Assembly (NCBI GenBank): GCA_021555105.2
Contig: CP134604.1
Location: 3,014,501 to 3,078,500, forward strand
Direction of reading: 5' to 3'
Length of the DNA stretch: 64,000 bases
DNA from: Thalassospiraceae bacterium LMO-JJ14
GTDB lineage: Bacteria > Pseudomonadota > Alphaproteobacteria > Rhodospirillales > Casp-alpha2
Made by a program: the position numbers and the translations under genes. The notes under the pieces are model-generated. The model did no database searches and was not told the origin of the DNA. It saw nothing but the letters and a program-made list of their open reading frames with translations. This document shows, one piece after another, positions 25,033 to 35,718 of the stretch; within the stretch, counting starts at the first letter, position 1; each line of letters starts with the position of its first letter.

Positions 25033-26214
25033 TTAGCGCGACAACTCCCGCATCGCCCCTTCGAGGCCATCCAACGACAGCGGGAACATGCGCTCTTCCA
25101 ACAACTGACGCACCATGCCGACCGACTGTGTGTGTTCCCACCAGTCTCGCTTGATCGGGTTGAGCCACACCGTCTTCGGATACACCTGCAGCAGGCGCTG
25201 CAACCAAACCGCCCCAGCCTCTTCGTTCCAATGCTCGACGCTGCCGCCCGGCACGGCGATTTCGTAAGGGCTCATCGACGCATCGCCGACGATGATCACC
25301 TTGTAGTCGTGCGGATAGGTCCTGAGCACATCCCAGGTCGGAATGGTGTTTGAATGGCGGCGGCGGTTATCCCGCCAGACCCGTTCATACAGGAAGTTAT
25401 GGAAGTAGAAATACTCCATGTGCTTGAACTCACCGCGCGCCGCCGAGAATAGCTCCTCCATCACTTTCACATGCGGATTCATCGATCCGCCGACATCGAA
25501 GAACAGCAGGACCTTCACCGCATTGTGACGTTCAGGGCGCATCTGCAAATCGAGATATCCCTTGCGCGCCGTACCGGCGATCGTCCCGTCGAGATCAAGC
25601 TCGCTCGGAGCGCCCTCGCGGGCAAAACGACGCAGGCGGCGTAGCGCCACCTTGATGTTACGGGTGCCGAGCGCCAGCGTATCGTCGAGGTTCTTGAATT
25701 CCCGCTTGTCCCAAACCTTGACGGCTGAAAAATTGCGGTTGCCGTCTTGGCCGATCCGCACACCTTCGGGGTTATAGCCGTAAGCACCGAACGGCGACGT
25801 GCCGGCAGTACCGATCCATTTCGAGCCGCCCTGATGGCGTTTCTTCTGTTCCTCAAGGCGTTTCTTCAATGTTTCCATGAGCTTGTCCCAGCCGCCCATG
25901 GCTTCGATCTGCTTCTTTTCCTCATCGGTAAGGATTTTTTCGGCCAGCTTACGCAGCCATTCCTCGGGGATGTCATGACCTGCCCCGGTCCCGTCCGCGG
26001 GCGCCTCAAGCCCCTTGAAGACCTCGGCGAAGACACGGTCGAACTTGTCCAGATGGCGCTCGTCCTTGACCATCGCCGAACGGCTTAAATAGTAAAATCC
26101 GTCGATATCGAACTCGGCATATCCGCCATCCACGGCTTCGATCAGGGTCAGGTATTCCCTGAGCGAGCACGGCACGCCAATATCGCGAAGCTTGAGAAAG
26201 AAATCGATGAACAT
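25033..26214 (-). CDS. vWA domain protein, CoxE-like
   Basis: A 393-residue protein of the CoxE/DUF58-neighbour vWA group. The N-terminal 120 residues match the start of CoxE proteins (MFIDFFLKLRDIGVPCSLRE). A basic mid-region follows, and then a vWA domain whose MIDAS-like motif is FFDVGGSMNPHV, with glycine instead of the first serine of DxSxS. These proteins work with MoxR AAA+ ATPases in assembling or activating metalloenzymes. A MoxR gene lies 2.1 kb upstream on the same strand. It overlaps the mscS-type gene by one base. Confidence 0.87.
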   Translation of the reverse strand: MFIDFFLKLRDIGVPCSLREYLTLIEAVDGGYAEFDIDGFYYLSRSAMVKDERHLDKFDRVFAEVFKGLEAPADGTGAGHDIPEEWLRKLAEKILTDEEKKQIEAMGGWDKLMETLKKRLEEQKKRHQGGSKWIGTAGTSPFGAYGYNPEGVRIGQDGNRNFSAVKVWDKREFKNLDDTLALGTRNIKVALRRLRRFAREGAPSELDLDGTIAGTARKGYLDLQMRPERHNAVKVLLFFDVGGSMNPHVKVMEELFSAARGEFKHMEYFYFHNFLYERVWRDNRRRHSNTIPTWDVLRTYPHDYKVIIVGDASMSPYEIAVPGGSVEHWNEEAGAVWLQRLLQVYPKTVWLNPIKRDWWEHTQSVGMVRQLLEERMFPLSLDGLEGAMRELSR

Positions 26215-27548
26215 CAGGCCTCCGGATCGGCTTTCTTACCGTCCGCAAGACGGACATCCAGCGGCACGGAGGACTTGATGTGCAGATCGCGCTGCGCGAA
26301 CGGAAATTCAACACCATGCTCGTGATACAATTTCCAGACGGTAAGCAGGATGTCCGACTGCACATTGGCGACGCCCTTTTTCGGGTCGGCAATCCATACG
26401 CGCAATTCCAGCTCGACGGAATCGCTGCCGAAGTTCATCAACCGGCAGACCGGAGCCGGGTTTTTCAGCGCACGTTCAACGTCCTTCGTTGCTTCGACGG
26501 CCAGTTCCATCGCCAGTTCGACATCGGAATCGTAGGAAACGCCAATCGGTAGTTTGAGTCGTATCAGGCTGTCTGAATACGACCAGTTTTCAACGCGCTG
26601 GCTGATCAGATCCTCGTTCGGGATCAGGTGTTCAGTACCATCACGGGTGATGACCGAGACGTATCGCGCGCTGAGCCTGTTGATCCAGCCGAAGGTGCCT
26701 TCGATGGCGATCACGTCACCGGGTTTCACCGATTTGTCCATCAGCAAGATCACGCCGCTGATCAGATTGGAGATGACTTTCTGCAGGCCAAAACCGATAC
26801 CAAGGCCGATGGCCCCGCCGAAGACCGCGAGCGCCGTCAGGTCGATACCGATACTTTCAAGCGCCGCAAGGATGGCGATTGTGATCAGTAAAATCTTGAT
26901 GAATTTGCCCAGCAGCACGCGCGCCGAAGGAGACAGCGCACTGGAATTCTCCAGACGGTGCTCGATCAAGCGGGAAACAGCACCGGCCAGCCACAACAGG
27001 ACGGCCAGAACCAGTCCCGCTTTGATGATCCCCAGCATGGAAAGCCGGATATCGCCCAGTGACATGCCCATGTTGTCGAGCGTTCGGATCGTGGGGTCGA
27101 GCAAACCGACCAGGTTCAGCGCCGCCACCGACCATGCAACGATGGCCAGCGAACGGGACCAGCCGGGATCGCGGATGAAACTCGATGCGAAACGGATCAC
27201 CACCCACGCAGTCAGCAGCGAAACGACGCTTTCCATCAACCGATGCGGCCATTCGGCCCCGATGGCGGCAAACACCGTGAACCACTGCACCACCAGCCAG
27301 ACGAAGGCAAAACTGAGCGGTGCCTGAGCACGGACCTTCGGCGCCAGCCATACCGGGCAACGCGGGTGCTGGGCTGCGCGTTCGATCAAGGACGCCAGAT
27401 GCGGCGCCAGCCCCCGGGCCAGCAGCAGCGCGGCAACGACGATGGCCGCCTGCACAGCCGTCGGCCAGATAAAGACATGCGCCGAAAGCCACTCCCACAC
27501 GGACTGTGCGAAGCGCTCTATCTCAGCGGAATTGAGGTATTTTTCCAT
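26214..27548 (-). CDS. MscS family mechanosensitive ion channel
   Basis: A 444-residue inner-membrane protein with about six membrane segments. The MscS core follows. Its pore helix region is AVFGGAIGLGIGFGLQKVI, and the beta domain reads KPGDVIAIEGTFGWI, then ITRDGTEHLIPNEDL. The C-terminal domain ends at FAQRDLHIKSSVPLDV. Extra N-terminal helices make it longer than E. coli MscS (286 residues). It sits between moxR and the vWA gene, and overlaps the latter by one base. Confidence 0.9.
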   Translation of the reverse strand: MEKYLNSAEIERFAQSVWEWLSAHVFIWPTAVQAAIVVAALLLARGLAPHLASLIERAAQHPRCPVWLAPKVRAQAPLSFAFVWLVVQWFTVFAAIGAEWPHRLMESVVSLLTAWVVIRFASSFIRDPGWSRSLAIVAWSVAALNLVGLLDPTIRTLDNMGMSLGDIRLSMLGIIKAGLVLAVLLWLAGAVSRLIEHRLENSSALSPSARVLLGKFIKILLITIAILAALESIGIDLTALAVFGGAIGLGIGFGLQKVISNLISGVILLMDKSVKPGDVIAIEGTFGWINRLSARYVSVITRDGTEHLIPNEDLISQRVENWSYSDSLIRLKLPIGVSYDSDVELAMELAVEATKDVERALKNPAPVCRLMNFGSDSVELELRVWIADPKKGVANVQSDILLTVWKLYHEHGVEFPFAQRDLHIKSSVPLDVRLADGKKADPEA

Positions 27549-27675
27549 GTGGCCCTATGAAACCATGAATCGAGGCTTTCGTCACGACGGCCAACACTAC
27601 GCGTACAACTGAAGATTCTACTTCCGTGAACATCAATAATGATATCATCACAATAAACCTATGGAGGAACTTGCA

Positions 27676-28278
27676 ATGGAACATCAACTAACTTTGATTA
27701 GAATGGATATTGGTCATGTCCTAAACGAAGTGGAAAAGATCGCCACCCAACCAGAGCCGCTCGCTACTTGGTTCTCTGGTATTGTCGCGTTGGTGGCTGT
27801 CCTTGTCACTGGATACATTTCAAGACTTCAGATCAAACAAACACGGGAATTAAAACAATCCGAATTAAGGGCAAACGTAATCGCTGATGCACGAAAGACT
27901 TGGGCTAAAGATCTCAGAGATACCGTCGCAAAAATCCTTTCTTGCAACTCACTATTGCTTAATTCCTCAAAAAACGACAAACGCGACATAGTGGACCAAT
28001 GCATCTCAGAAATACATCTACAATTCGCGTACCTAAAATTGCTACTGGACCCCTCAAAAAAAAACCACGAGGACCTAAATAATTCAGCACTTCTATATTA
28101 TGGGAAGATTGTCGAAGTCATAAACAACCATCCATCACCAATTAAAATATCTATGTCAGATGAGGTTTCAAGCTTACTCGTGAACGGCGGAGATATGTAC
28201 TCAGCACGAAACGCACTTTTGGTAAAGGTTCAAGATATTCTAGAAGAAAACTGGAGAAAGATTCGGCAAAATAGCTAG
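27676..28278 (+). CDS. A+T-rich membrane-anchored protein of unknown function
   Basis: About 200 residues. One membrane segment lies near residues 32-50 (FSGIVALVAVLVTGYI), followed by a long helical, charged region (QIKQTRELKQSELRANVIAD and onward). I do not recognise the family. The start at 27676 has an ideal GGAGGA site (27663-27668); a frame start at 27661 overlaps that site. Its base composition is much more A+T-rich than all neighbours, with many AAA, AAT and TTA codons, which suggests recent transfer. It is the only plus-strand gene in a leftward block between moxR and the channel gene. Its TAG overlaps the moxR stop by two bases. Confidence 0.75.
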   Translation: MEHQLTLIRMDIGHVLNEVEKIATQPEPLATWFSGIVALVAVLVTGYISRLQIKQTRELKQSELRANVIADARKTWAKDLRDTVAKILSCNSLLLNSSKNDKRDIVDQCISEIHLQFAYLKLLLDPSKKNHEDLNNSALLYYGKIVEVINNHPSPIKISMSDEVSSLLVNGGDMYSARNALLVKVQDILEENWRKIRQNS

Positions 28279-29126
28279 CGCCCCTCGCGGCGGTTGAGGA
28301 ACGCCAGGCGCTCCAGCATATGCACATCCTGCTCGTTTTTCAGCAGCGCGCCGTGCAACGGTGGGATCAGGTCTTTCTGATCGCCCGAGCGAAGCGCTTC
28401 CGGCGGAATATCTTCGATCATCAGAAGCTTGATCCAGTCGAGTAGTTCCGATGTCGAGGGGCGTTTCTTCAGCCCCGGCACATCGCGCAGTTCGTAAAAC
28501 ACTTCCATCGCCTGTTTCACCAGCCGATTCTGCACATCCGGGAAGTGCACATCGATGATGGCACGCATCGTGTCTTCGTCGGGAAACTTGATGTAGTGGA
28601 AGAAACAGCGGCGCAGGAAGGCGTCGGGCAGGTCTTTTTCATTATTCGACGTGATGACGACGATGGGCCGGTTGGCGGCCCGGACCGTCTGCTTGGTCTC
28701 GTAGACATGAAACTCCATGCGATCGAGTTCGAGCAACAGATCGTTGGGAAATTCGATATCCGCCTTGTCGATCTCGTCGATCAGCAGAACCGGGCGTTCG
28801 GGACTCTCGAAAGCCTCCCACAGCTTGCCCTGCACGATGTAGTTGGAAATATCGTGGACCCGCTCATCGCCGAGCTGGCTGTCGCGCAGTCTGGCCACCG
28901 CATCGTACTCATACAGCCCCTGCTGCGCCTTGGTCGTCGATTTGATGTGCCACGGGATCAGGGGCGCACCGAGCGCGGCGGCGATTTCCTCGGCCAGCAC
29001 GGTCTTGCCGGTCCCGGGCTCGCCCTTGACCAGCAACGGTCGTTGCAGACCAACCGCGGCGTTGACTGCTATTTTCAGATCATCTGTGGCTACGTAGGTT
29101 TTGGTGCCTTCAAATCGCTTCGTCAT
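28275..29126 (-). CDS. MoxR family AAA+ ATPase
   Basis: A 283-residue AAA+ protein. Walker A is VKGEPGTGKTVLAEEIA, Walker B is PVLLIDEIDKADIEF, sensor 1 is PIVVITSNNEKDLPDAFLRR, and a C-terminal lid region follows. MoxR ATPases act as chaperones together with vWA proteins. The matching CoxE-like vWA gene lies 2.1 kb downstream on the same strand, beyond the A+T-rich gene and the channel gene. It uses a TAG stop overlapping the stop of the opposite-strand gene. Confidence 0.92.
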   Translation of the reverse strand: MTKRFEGTKTYVATDDLKIAVNAAVGLQRPLLVKGEPGTGKTVLAEEIAAALGAPLIPWHIKSTTKAQQGLYEYDAVARLRDSQLGDERVHDISNYIVQGKLWEAFESPERPVLLIDEIDKADIEFPNDLLLELDRMEFHVYETKQTVRAANRPIVVITSNNEKDLPDAFLRRCFFHYIKFPDEDTMRAIIDVHFPDVQNRLVKQAMEVFYELRDVPGLKKRPSTSELLDWIKLLMIEDIPPEALRSGDQKDLIPPLHGALLKNEQDVHMLERLAFLNRREGR

Positions 29127-29150
29127 AAGTCTTCCATTATTGCAGTGGCG

Positions 29151-30386
29151 TCATTCCGCCGGTTGCGGTTTGGCGACAATGCGGAAGATCAGCGACTCGT
29201 TGCCCGGTTCAGGATGCCTGGGCACCATCAGGGCCAATACGAGCGAGATAACCGCCATCGCCGTTCCCGCTAGGAAAACATACGTGGGCGAGGTAAGCCA
29301 GAGTATCCCGAAACCCGCCGGAATAACGATGGCGACGATATGCGAGATGGTGAAGGAAACGCCGGTCGATGCCGCGATATCGGCAGGATCGGCGATCTTC
29401 TGGAAATAGGTCTTGATGGCGATCGCCATGGCAAAAAACACATGGTCGGTGATGTACAGTGCAATCCCCATCCATGCCTCTGTGGCAAAGGCGTAACCGG
29501 TAAACACAAGTACCAGCCCGGAGTATTCGACGATCAGCATGCGGCGTTCGCCGAGCCGCCCGATCAGGCGGCCGATTTTCGGCGCCAGATAAATCGTCAT
29601 CGCCATATTGGCGAGGAACATCAGACTCATCTGTCCGGCCGTGAAGCCGAACTTCTGCACCATCAGAAAACCCGCGAAGACGACGAAAATCTGCCGGCGC
29701 GCACCTGACATGAAGACCAGCGCGTACCACAACCAGTAACGTTTGCGGATCACAATCTGCTTCGATTGTTCGACCGCCGCCTTGAACTCGGGAAACCCGA
29801 GCCAGCAATACAATCCGATGGCAACCGATACACCGCCACCGATCAGATAGACCCATTTAAGGTCCATCCCGGCGGTGTCGAGCATCAGATAAATCAGCCC
29901 GAAGGACACCAGTGCCGCGATGGATCGCGCACTGACGATCTTGCCCATGACTTCCGGCGCCGTTTTCTTGTCGATCCATTGCAGCGTCAGGGACTGATGC
30001 AGACTTTCGAAATAATGAAAGCCGACCGACATGACGAAGGTCGTCATCATCAATCCCCAGAACGACGGGTAAAACCCGGTGATCATGGTGCCGATCCCAA
30101 GCAGCACGAGGGACGCCAGCGCAAACCGTTGCTCACGGAAAAACACCAACAGCATGATCACGGTGAAGCTCAGAAAGCCGGGCACCTCGCGAAACGACTG
30201 AATAAACCCGACACCATCGCCTTCAAGACCCGCCACATCATGCGCGAAGTTATTGAACAGCGCCTGCCAGGTGGAAAAAGAAATCGGCATGGCGATGGCC
30301 GTCAGCACCAGGAAAACCTCACGGCTTTTCCAGCCATCCTTGAATAAACCGCCCGGCGCCATTGGAAACTTCCTCGTCTGTGTCAT
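29151..30386 (-). CDS. MFS transporter
   Basis: A 411-residue membrane protein with about eleven or twelve hydrophobic segments and the central cytoplasmic loop expected for the major facilitator superfamily. The MFS loop motif appears as KIGRLIGRLGERRMLIVEY between helices 8 and 9. The substrate cannot be deduced. It is divergent from the AraC-type regulator gene, which may control it. The moxR gene follows 24 bases downstream. Confidence 0.82.
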   Translation of the reverse strand: MTQTRKFPMAPGGLFKDGWKSREVFLVLTAIAMPISFSTWQALFNNFAHDVAGLEGDGVGFIQSFREVPGFLSFTVIMLLVFFREQRFALASLVLLGIGTMITGFYPSFWGLMMTTFVMSVGFHYFESLHQSLTLQWIDKKTAPEVMGKIVSARSIAALVSFGLIYLMLDTAGMDLKWVYLIGGGVSVAIGLYCWLGFPEFKAAVEQSKQIVIRKRYWLWYALVFMSGARRQIFVVFAGFLMVQKFGFTAGQMSLMFLANMAMTIYLAPKIGRLIGRLGERRMLIVEYSGLVLVFTGYAFATEAWMGIALYITDHVFFAMAIAIKTYFQKIADPADIAASTGVSFTISHIVAIVIPAGFGILWLTSPTYVFLAGTAMAVISLVLALMVPRHPEPGNESLIFRIVAKPQPAE

Positions 30387-30446
30387 GTAAATGTGGCGAT
30401 AAAGGGGGACTTTACCAGCGAAGAATTACGGCTAATATGGGCTATT

Positions 30447-31277
30447 ATGACATTAAATATTGAGAAACAGACAAGTGAGCGCTCCGCACCGGCATCGGCC
30501 AGTGATCGTATCCTGCCGCACCTCAGCGGCCTCGACCAGGGTCCGGGCGCCGTCGTTGCCCGTGCCCGCGAATGCCCGGCAGATCACATTATTGACTGGC
30601 ACACGCACGAACGCGCACAACTTTTGTATGCTGTGCGGGGTGTCATGCGGGTCACCACGGATAACGGTGTCTGGGTCGTACCGCCCCAGCGCGCAGTGTG
30701 GATCCCCCCCGGCATTTCCCATCACGTACAGGCGCAAGGAACGGCCTTGTCACTGCGCTCGCTCTATATCCGCAAGGATGCGCACGAAGGGCTGCCCGAG
30801 GTCTGCTGCGTTGTGACGGTCTCGCCATTGCTCAGGGAACTGATCTTGGAAGCCATGCGCCTCAGCGATGACCCGGGGCCGGATAGCGCCGAAGCCCGGC
30901 TGATCGGTGTGCTTCTCGACCGTGTCGAAGGATTGCCGGTCGCGCCCCTGCACCTGCCCATGACCACCGACAAACGCGCGCGCAAAATAACCGATACGCT
31001 CATGGATGACCCGTCGGACATGCGCACCCTGCAGGACTGGTCGCAAGAGCTTGGCGCCAGCGAGCGGACCTTGGCGCGCATCTTCAGCCGTGAAACCGGA
31101 ATGACGTTCGGACAGTGGCGCCAGCAGGTAAAACTTCTGGCGGCGCTGGCGCGGCTGGCGCGCGGCGACAGTGTCACCGACGTTGCATTTGATCTCGGTT
31201 ACGCATCGCAAAGTGCGTTTATCGCCATGTTCCGCCGTGCGCTCGGCAAGACACCGGGACGCTATTTTACGGAATAA
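30447..31277 (+). CDS. AraC family transcriptional regulator with cupin domain
   Basis: About 276 residues. The N-terminal cupin sensor domain is visible as DWHTHERAQLLYAVRGVMRV and PPQRAVWIPPGISHHV. The C-terminal AraC domain has two helix-turn-helix units, the first at LQDWSQELGASERTLARIFS and the second at VTDVAFDLGYASQSAFIAMF. It ends with the family-typical GKTPGRYF. A GTG frame start at 30393 would add 18 residues without cupin similarity, so the ATG at 30447 is preferred. It is divergent from an MFS gene, a likely target. Confidence 0.88.
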   Translation: MTLNIEKQTSERSAPASASDRILPHLSGLDQGPGAVVARARECPADHIIDWHTHERAQLLYAVRGVMRVTTDNGVWVVPPQRAVWIPPGISHHVQAQGTALSLRSLYIRKDAHEGLPEVCCVVTVSPLLRELILEAMRLSDDPGPDSAEARLIGVLLDRVEGLPVAPLHLPMTTDKRARKITDTLMDDPSDMRTLQDWSQELGASERTLARIFSRETGMTFGQWRQQVKLLAALARLARGDSVTDVAFDLGYASQSAFIAMFRRALGKTPGRYFTE

Positions 31278-31295
31278 TCCTTGTTGGATTAAAGG

Positions 31296-33941
<2,646 letters not shown>

Positions 33942-34052
33942 CCCAGTTCCGAACGTCGAAATTGTTACCCAAGAAATGGTAATTTCCCGGGCGGACGCAA
34001 GGTTTTAGCGGCTTGACGGGGCTGTGTCGAGGGATCGTCGCATATTCAAAAA

Positions 34053-34144
34053 CCCTCACCGGGCGCTCCGCCCCACCCTCTCCCGAAGGAGAGGATGGTT
34101 TTGCGTGAGCCCCTTCTCCCCTGGGAGAAGATCAAGATGAGGGG
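34053..34144. repeat. REP-like inverted-repeat element between recA and alaS
   Basis: About 92 bases bounded by CCCTCACC and AGATGAGGG. Inside are two hairpins: CCTCTCC / GGAGAGG (34077-34083 and 34088-34094, loop CGAA) and CTTCTCC / GGAGAAG (34113-34119 and 34124-34130, loop CCTG). This resembles the widespread small CCCTCTCCC / GGGAGAGGG intergenic repeats of Proteobacteria. It lies just after the recA stop in the transcribed direction, where it could form paired RNA hairpins. There is no T tract, so it is not a standard terminator. Confidence 0.6.
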
Positions 34145-34164
34145 GAAACCGGAACGGTCCCGGT

Positions 34165-35271
34165 TTAATCGAGTGCCGCTTCCTCACCGCCTTCTTCGGC
34201 GGCCTTGGCTTCGTCGGGATTCTCCGGTCCGGTCATCATTTCTTCGGCGATCAGGCCGGCATTCTGGCGGATCATTGTTTCGATCTTCTGAGCAACTTCC
34301 GAGTTTTCGCGCAGGAACGTTTTCGAGTTTTCACGTCCCTGTCCGAGCCGCTCACTTTCGAACGAGAACCAGGCACCGGATTTTTCGACAATACCGGCAG
34401 TGACGCCGAGATCGAGCAGTTCGCCCATCTTGGAAATCCCTTCGCCGTACATGATATCGAATTCGACCTGCTTGAAGGGCGGCGCGACCTTGTTCTTGAC
34501 CACTTTGACGCGGGTCTGGTTACCGACCACTTCGTCGCGGTCCTTGATGGCGCCGATGCGGCGGATATCCAGGCGCACCGATGCGTAGAACTTGAGCGCG
34601 TTGCCGCCGGTCGTGGTTTCCGGGCTGCCGAACATGACGCCGATCTTCATGCGGATCTGGTTGATGAAGATGATCAGCGTGTTGGAACGGGCGACCGAGG
34701 CGGTCAGCTTGCGCAATGCCTGGCTCATCAGGCGCGCCTGCAAACCGACATGGGTATCGCCCATCTCGCCTTCCAGTTCGGCGCGCGGCACCAGGGCCGC
34801 GACACTGTCGACGACAAGCACGTCGATGGCACCGGAGCGCACCAGCGTGTCGGCGATTTCAAGCGCCTGCTCACCTGCATCGGGCTGCGAGATCAGCAGT
34901 TCCTCGACATTGACGCCAAGCTTCTTGGCATAGGCCGGGTCGAGGGCGTGTTCGGCGTCGATGAAGGCGCATGTGCCGCCGGTCTTCTGTGCCTCGGAGA
35001 CGATATGCAGTGCCAGCGTGGTCTTGCCCGAGCTTTCCGGGCCGTAGACTTCGATGATGCGGCCCTTCGGCACACCGCCGATGCCAAGCGCGATATCGAG
35101 GCCGATGGAGCCTGTCGAGATGCTGGCGACATTCATCACCTCGCGTTGACCGAGGCGCATGATCGAGCCCTTGCCGAAGGCCCGCTCGATCTGGCCGAGT
35201 GCGGCGTCGAGCGCTTTGTTTTTATCCACGTCGTTTTCCTTGTCGACAACTCGTAAGGCAGGGCTGCTCAT
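34165..35271 (-). CDS. recA: Recombinase RecA
   Basis: A 368-residue recombinase. The N-terminus includes [20 protein letters not shown]. Walker A is [13 protein letters not shown], and Walker B is [16 protein letters not shown] with the downstream EGEMGD. Loop L2 begins [13 protein letters not shown]. The acidic C-terminal tail ([14 protein letters not shown]) is typical. It catalyses homologous pairing and triggers LexA cleavage. It is preceded by an SOS box and an A+T-rich promoter and followed by a REP-like repeat and alaS. Confidence 0.97.
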   Translation of the reverse strand: MSSPALRVVDKENDVDKNKALDAALGQIERAFGKGSIMRLGQREVMNVASISTGSIGLDIALGIGGVPKGRIIEVYGPESSGKTTLALHIVSEAQKTGGTCAFIDAEHALDPAYAKKLGVNVEELLISQPDAGEQALEIADTLVRSGAIDVLVVDSVAALVPRAELEGEMGDTHVGLQARLMSQALRKLTASVARSNTLIIFINQIRMKIGVMFGSPETTTGGNALKFYASVRLDIRRIGAIKDRDEVVGNQTRVKVVKNKVAPPFKQVEFDIMYGEGISKMGELLDLGVTAGIVEKSGAWFSFESERLGQGRENSKTFLRENSEVAQKIETMIRQNAGLIAEEMMTGPENPDEAKAAEEGGEEAALD

Positions 35272-35380
35272 GTTTCATCTCCGTTCTTTGCATACACACA
35301 GGGGCGAATCAATTGACTCATTTGTACCATTTTTGTTCTCTTTGTCCATAATATTTTTAACTAATTGATTTAATTAATTT

Positions 35381-35406
35381 ATTATAATTTTGTTCCAGAC
35401 TTGTTC
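35381..35406 (-). promoter_or_regulatory. recA promoter with LexA/SOS box
   Basis: GTTC-N7-GTTC at 35392-35406 (GTTCCAGACTTGTTC) exactly matches the alphaproteobacterial LexA box, about 120 bases before the recA ATG. In the leftward reading the box GAAC-N7-GAAC lies just upstream of a perfect TATAAT -10 element (35381-35386), so bound LexA would block polymerase. The -35 element is poor. Confidence 0.85.
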
Positions 35407-35607
35407 ACATAAAATACAGGCAATTCATAACGGATTCGCAATGTTCTTTTCCAGCGCCGCCGACCCATCCGGGCGGAGAGTCGGGCACGCCGCTCACACA
35501 CAGACGCTAGAACACATACGTGACAGAAACGGTCACATTTAAAGTGCATCATCATTTTTTCAGTAACTGTCTATGAAAGGGCCGGCGGGGGTTTTTTGTA
35601 TCATCCG

Positions 35608-35637
35608 AAAAAAAATATCCGCCCCGCTTGGCTCAGG
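35608..35637 (-). terminator. Possible weak terminator of the cckA transcript
   Basis: In the leftward direction a short G+C-rich stem (CCCTG, loop AGCCAAG, CGGGG, with one G-U pair) is followed within about six bases by a run of eight U residues. The stem is only five pairs, so terminator strength is doubtful. Confidence 0.3.
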
Positions 35638-35718
35638 GTCTGTATCTGCACAAAAACGGTCTGACGGTATTCTATGGAGCCTGAAGCAACTTCAGGAAAA
35701 CGGGGGAGCGCGCGAACC

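Larger units (their letters stand above)
35272..35718. other. Intergenic region between cckA and recA
   Basis: 447 bases without a supported gene. Both flanking genes run leftward, so it holds the end of the cckA transcript and the recA control region. The 35330-35420 part is strongly A+T-rich and contains the SOS box and a TATAAT. The remainder shows a 17-base hairpin CCTGAAG-CAA-CTTCAGG (35680-35696) next to the cckA stop, and an eight-base A run (35608-35615), which is a U run in leftward transcripts. Confidence 0.7.

Noticed and set aside
35519-35535. GTGAC-N7-GTCAC dyad as a Crp/Fnr-type site
   Set aside because: The spacing between GTGA and TCAC is eight bases rather than six, and it lies far from any promoter I could support.
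35680-35696. CCTGAAG-CAA-CTTCAGG hairpin as cckA terminator
   Set aside because: The stem is good but the leftward transcript has no U run after it, so it may only be a 3' structure.
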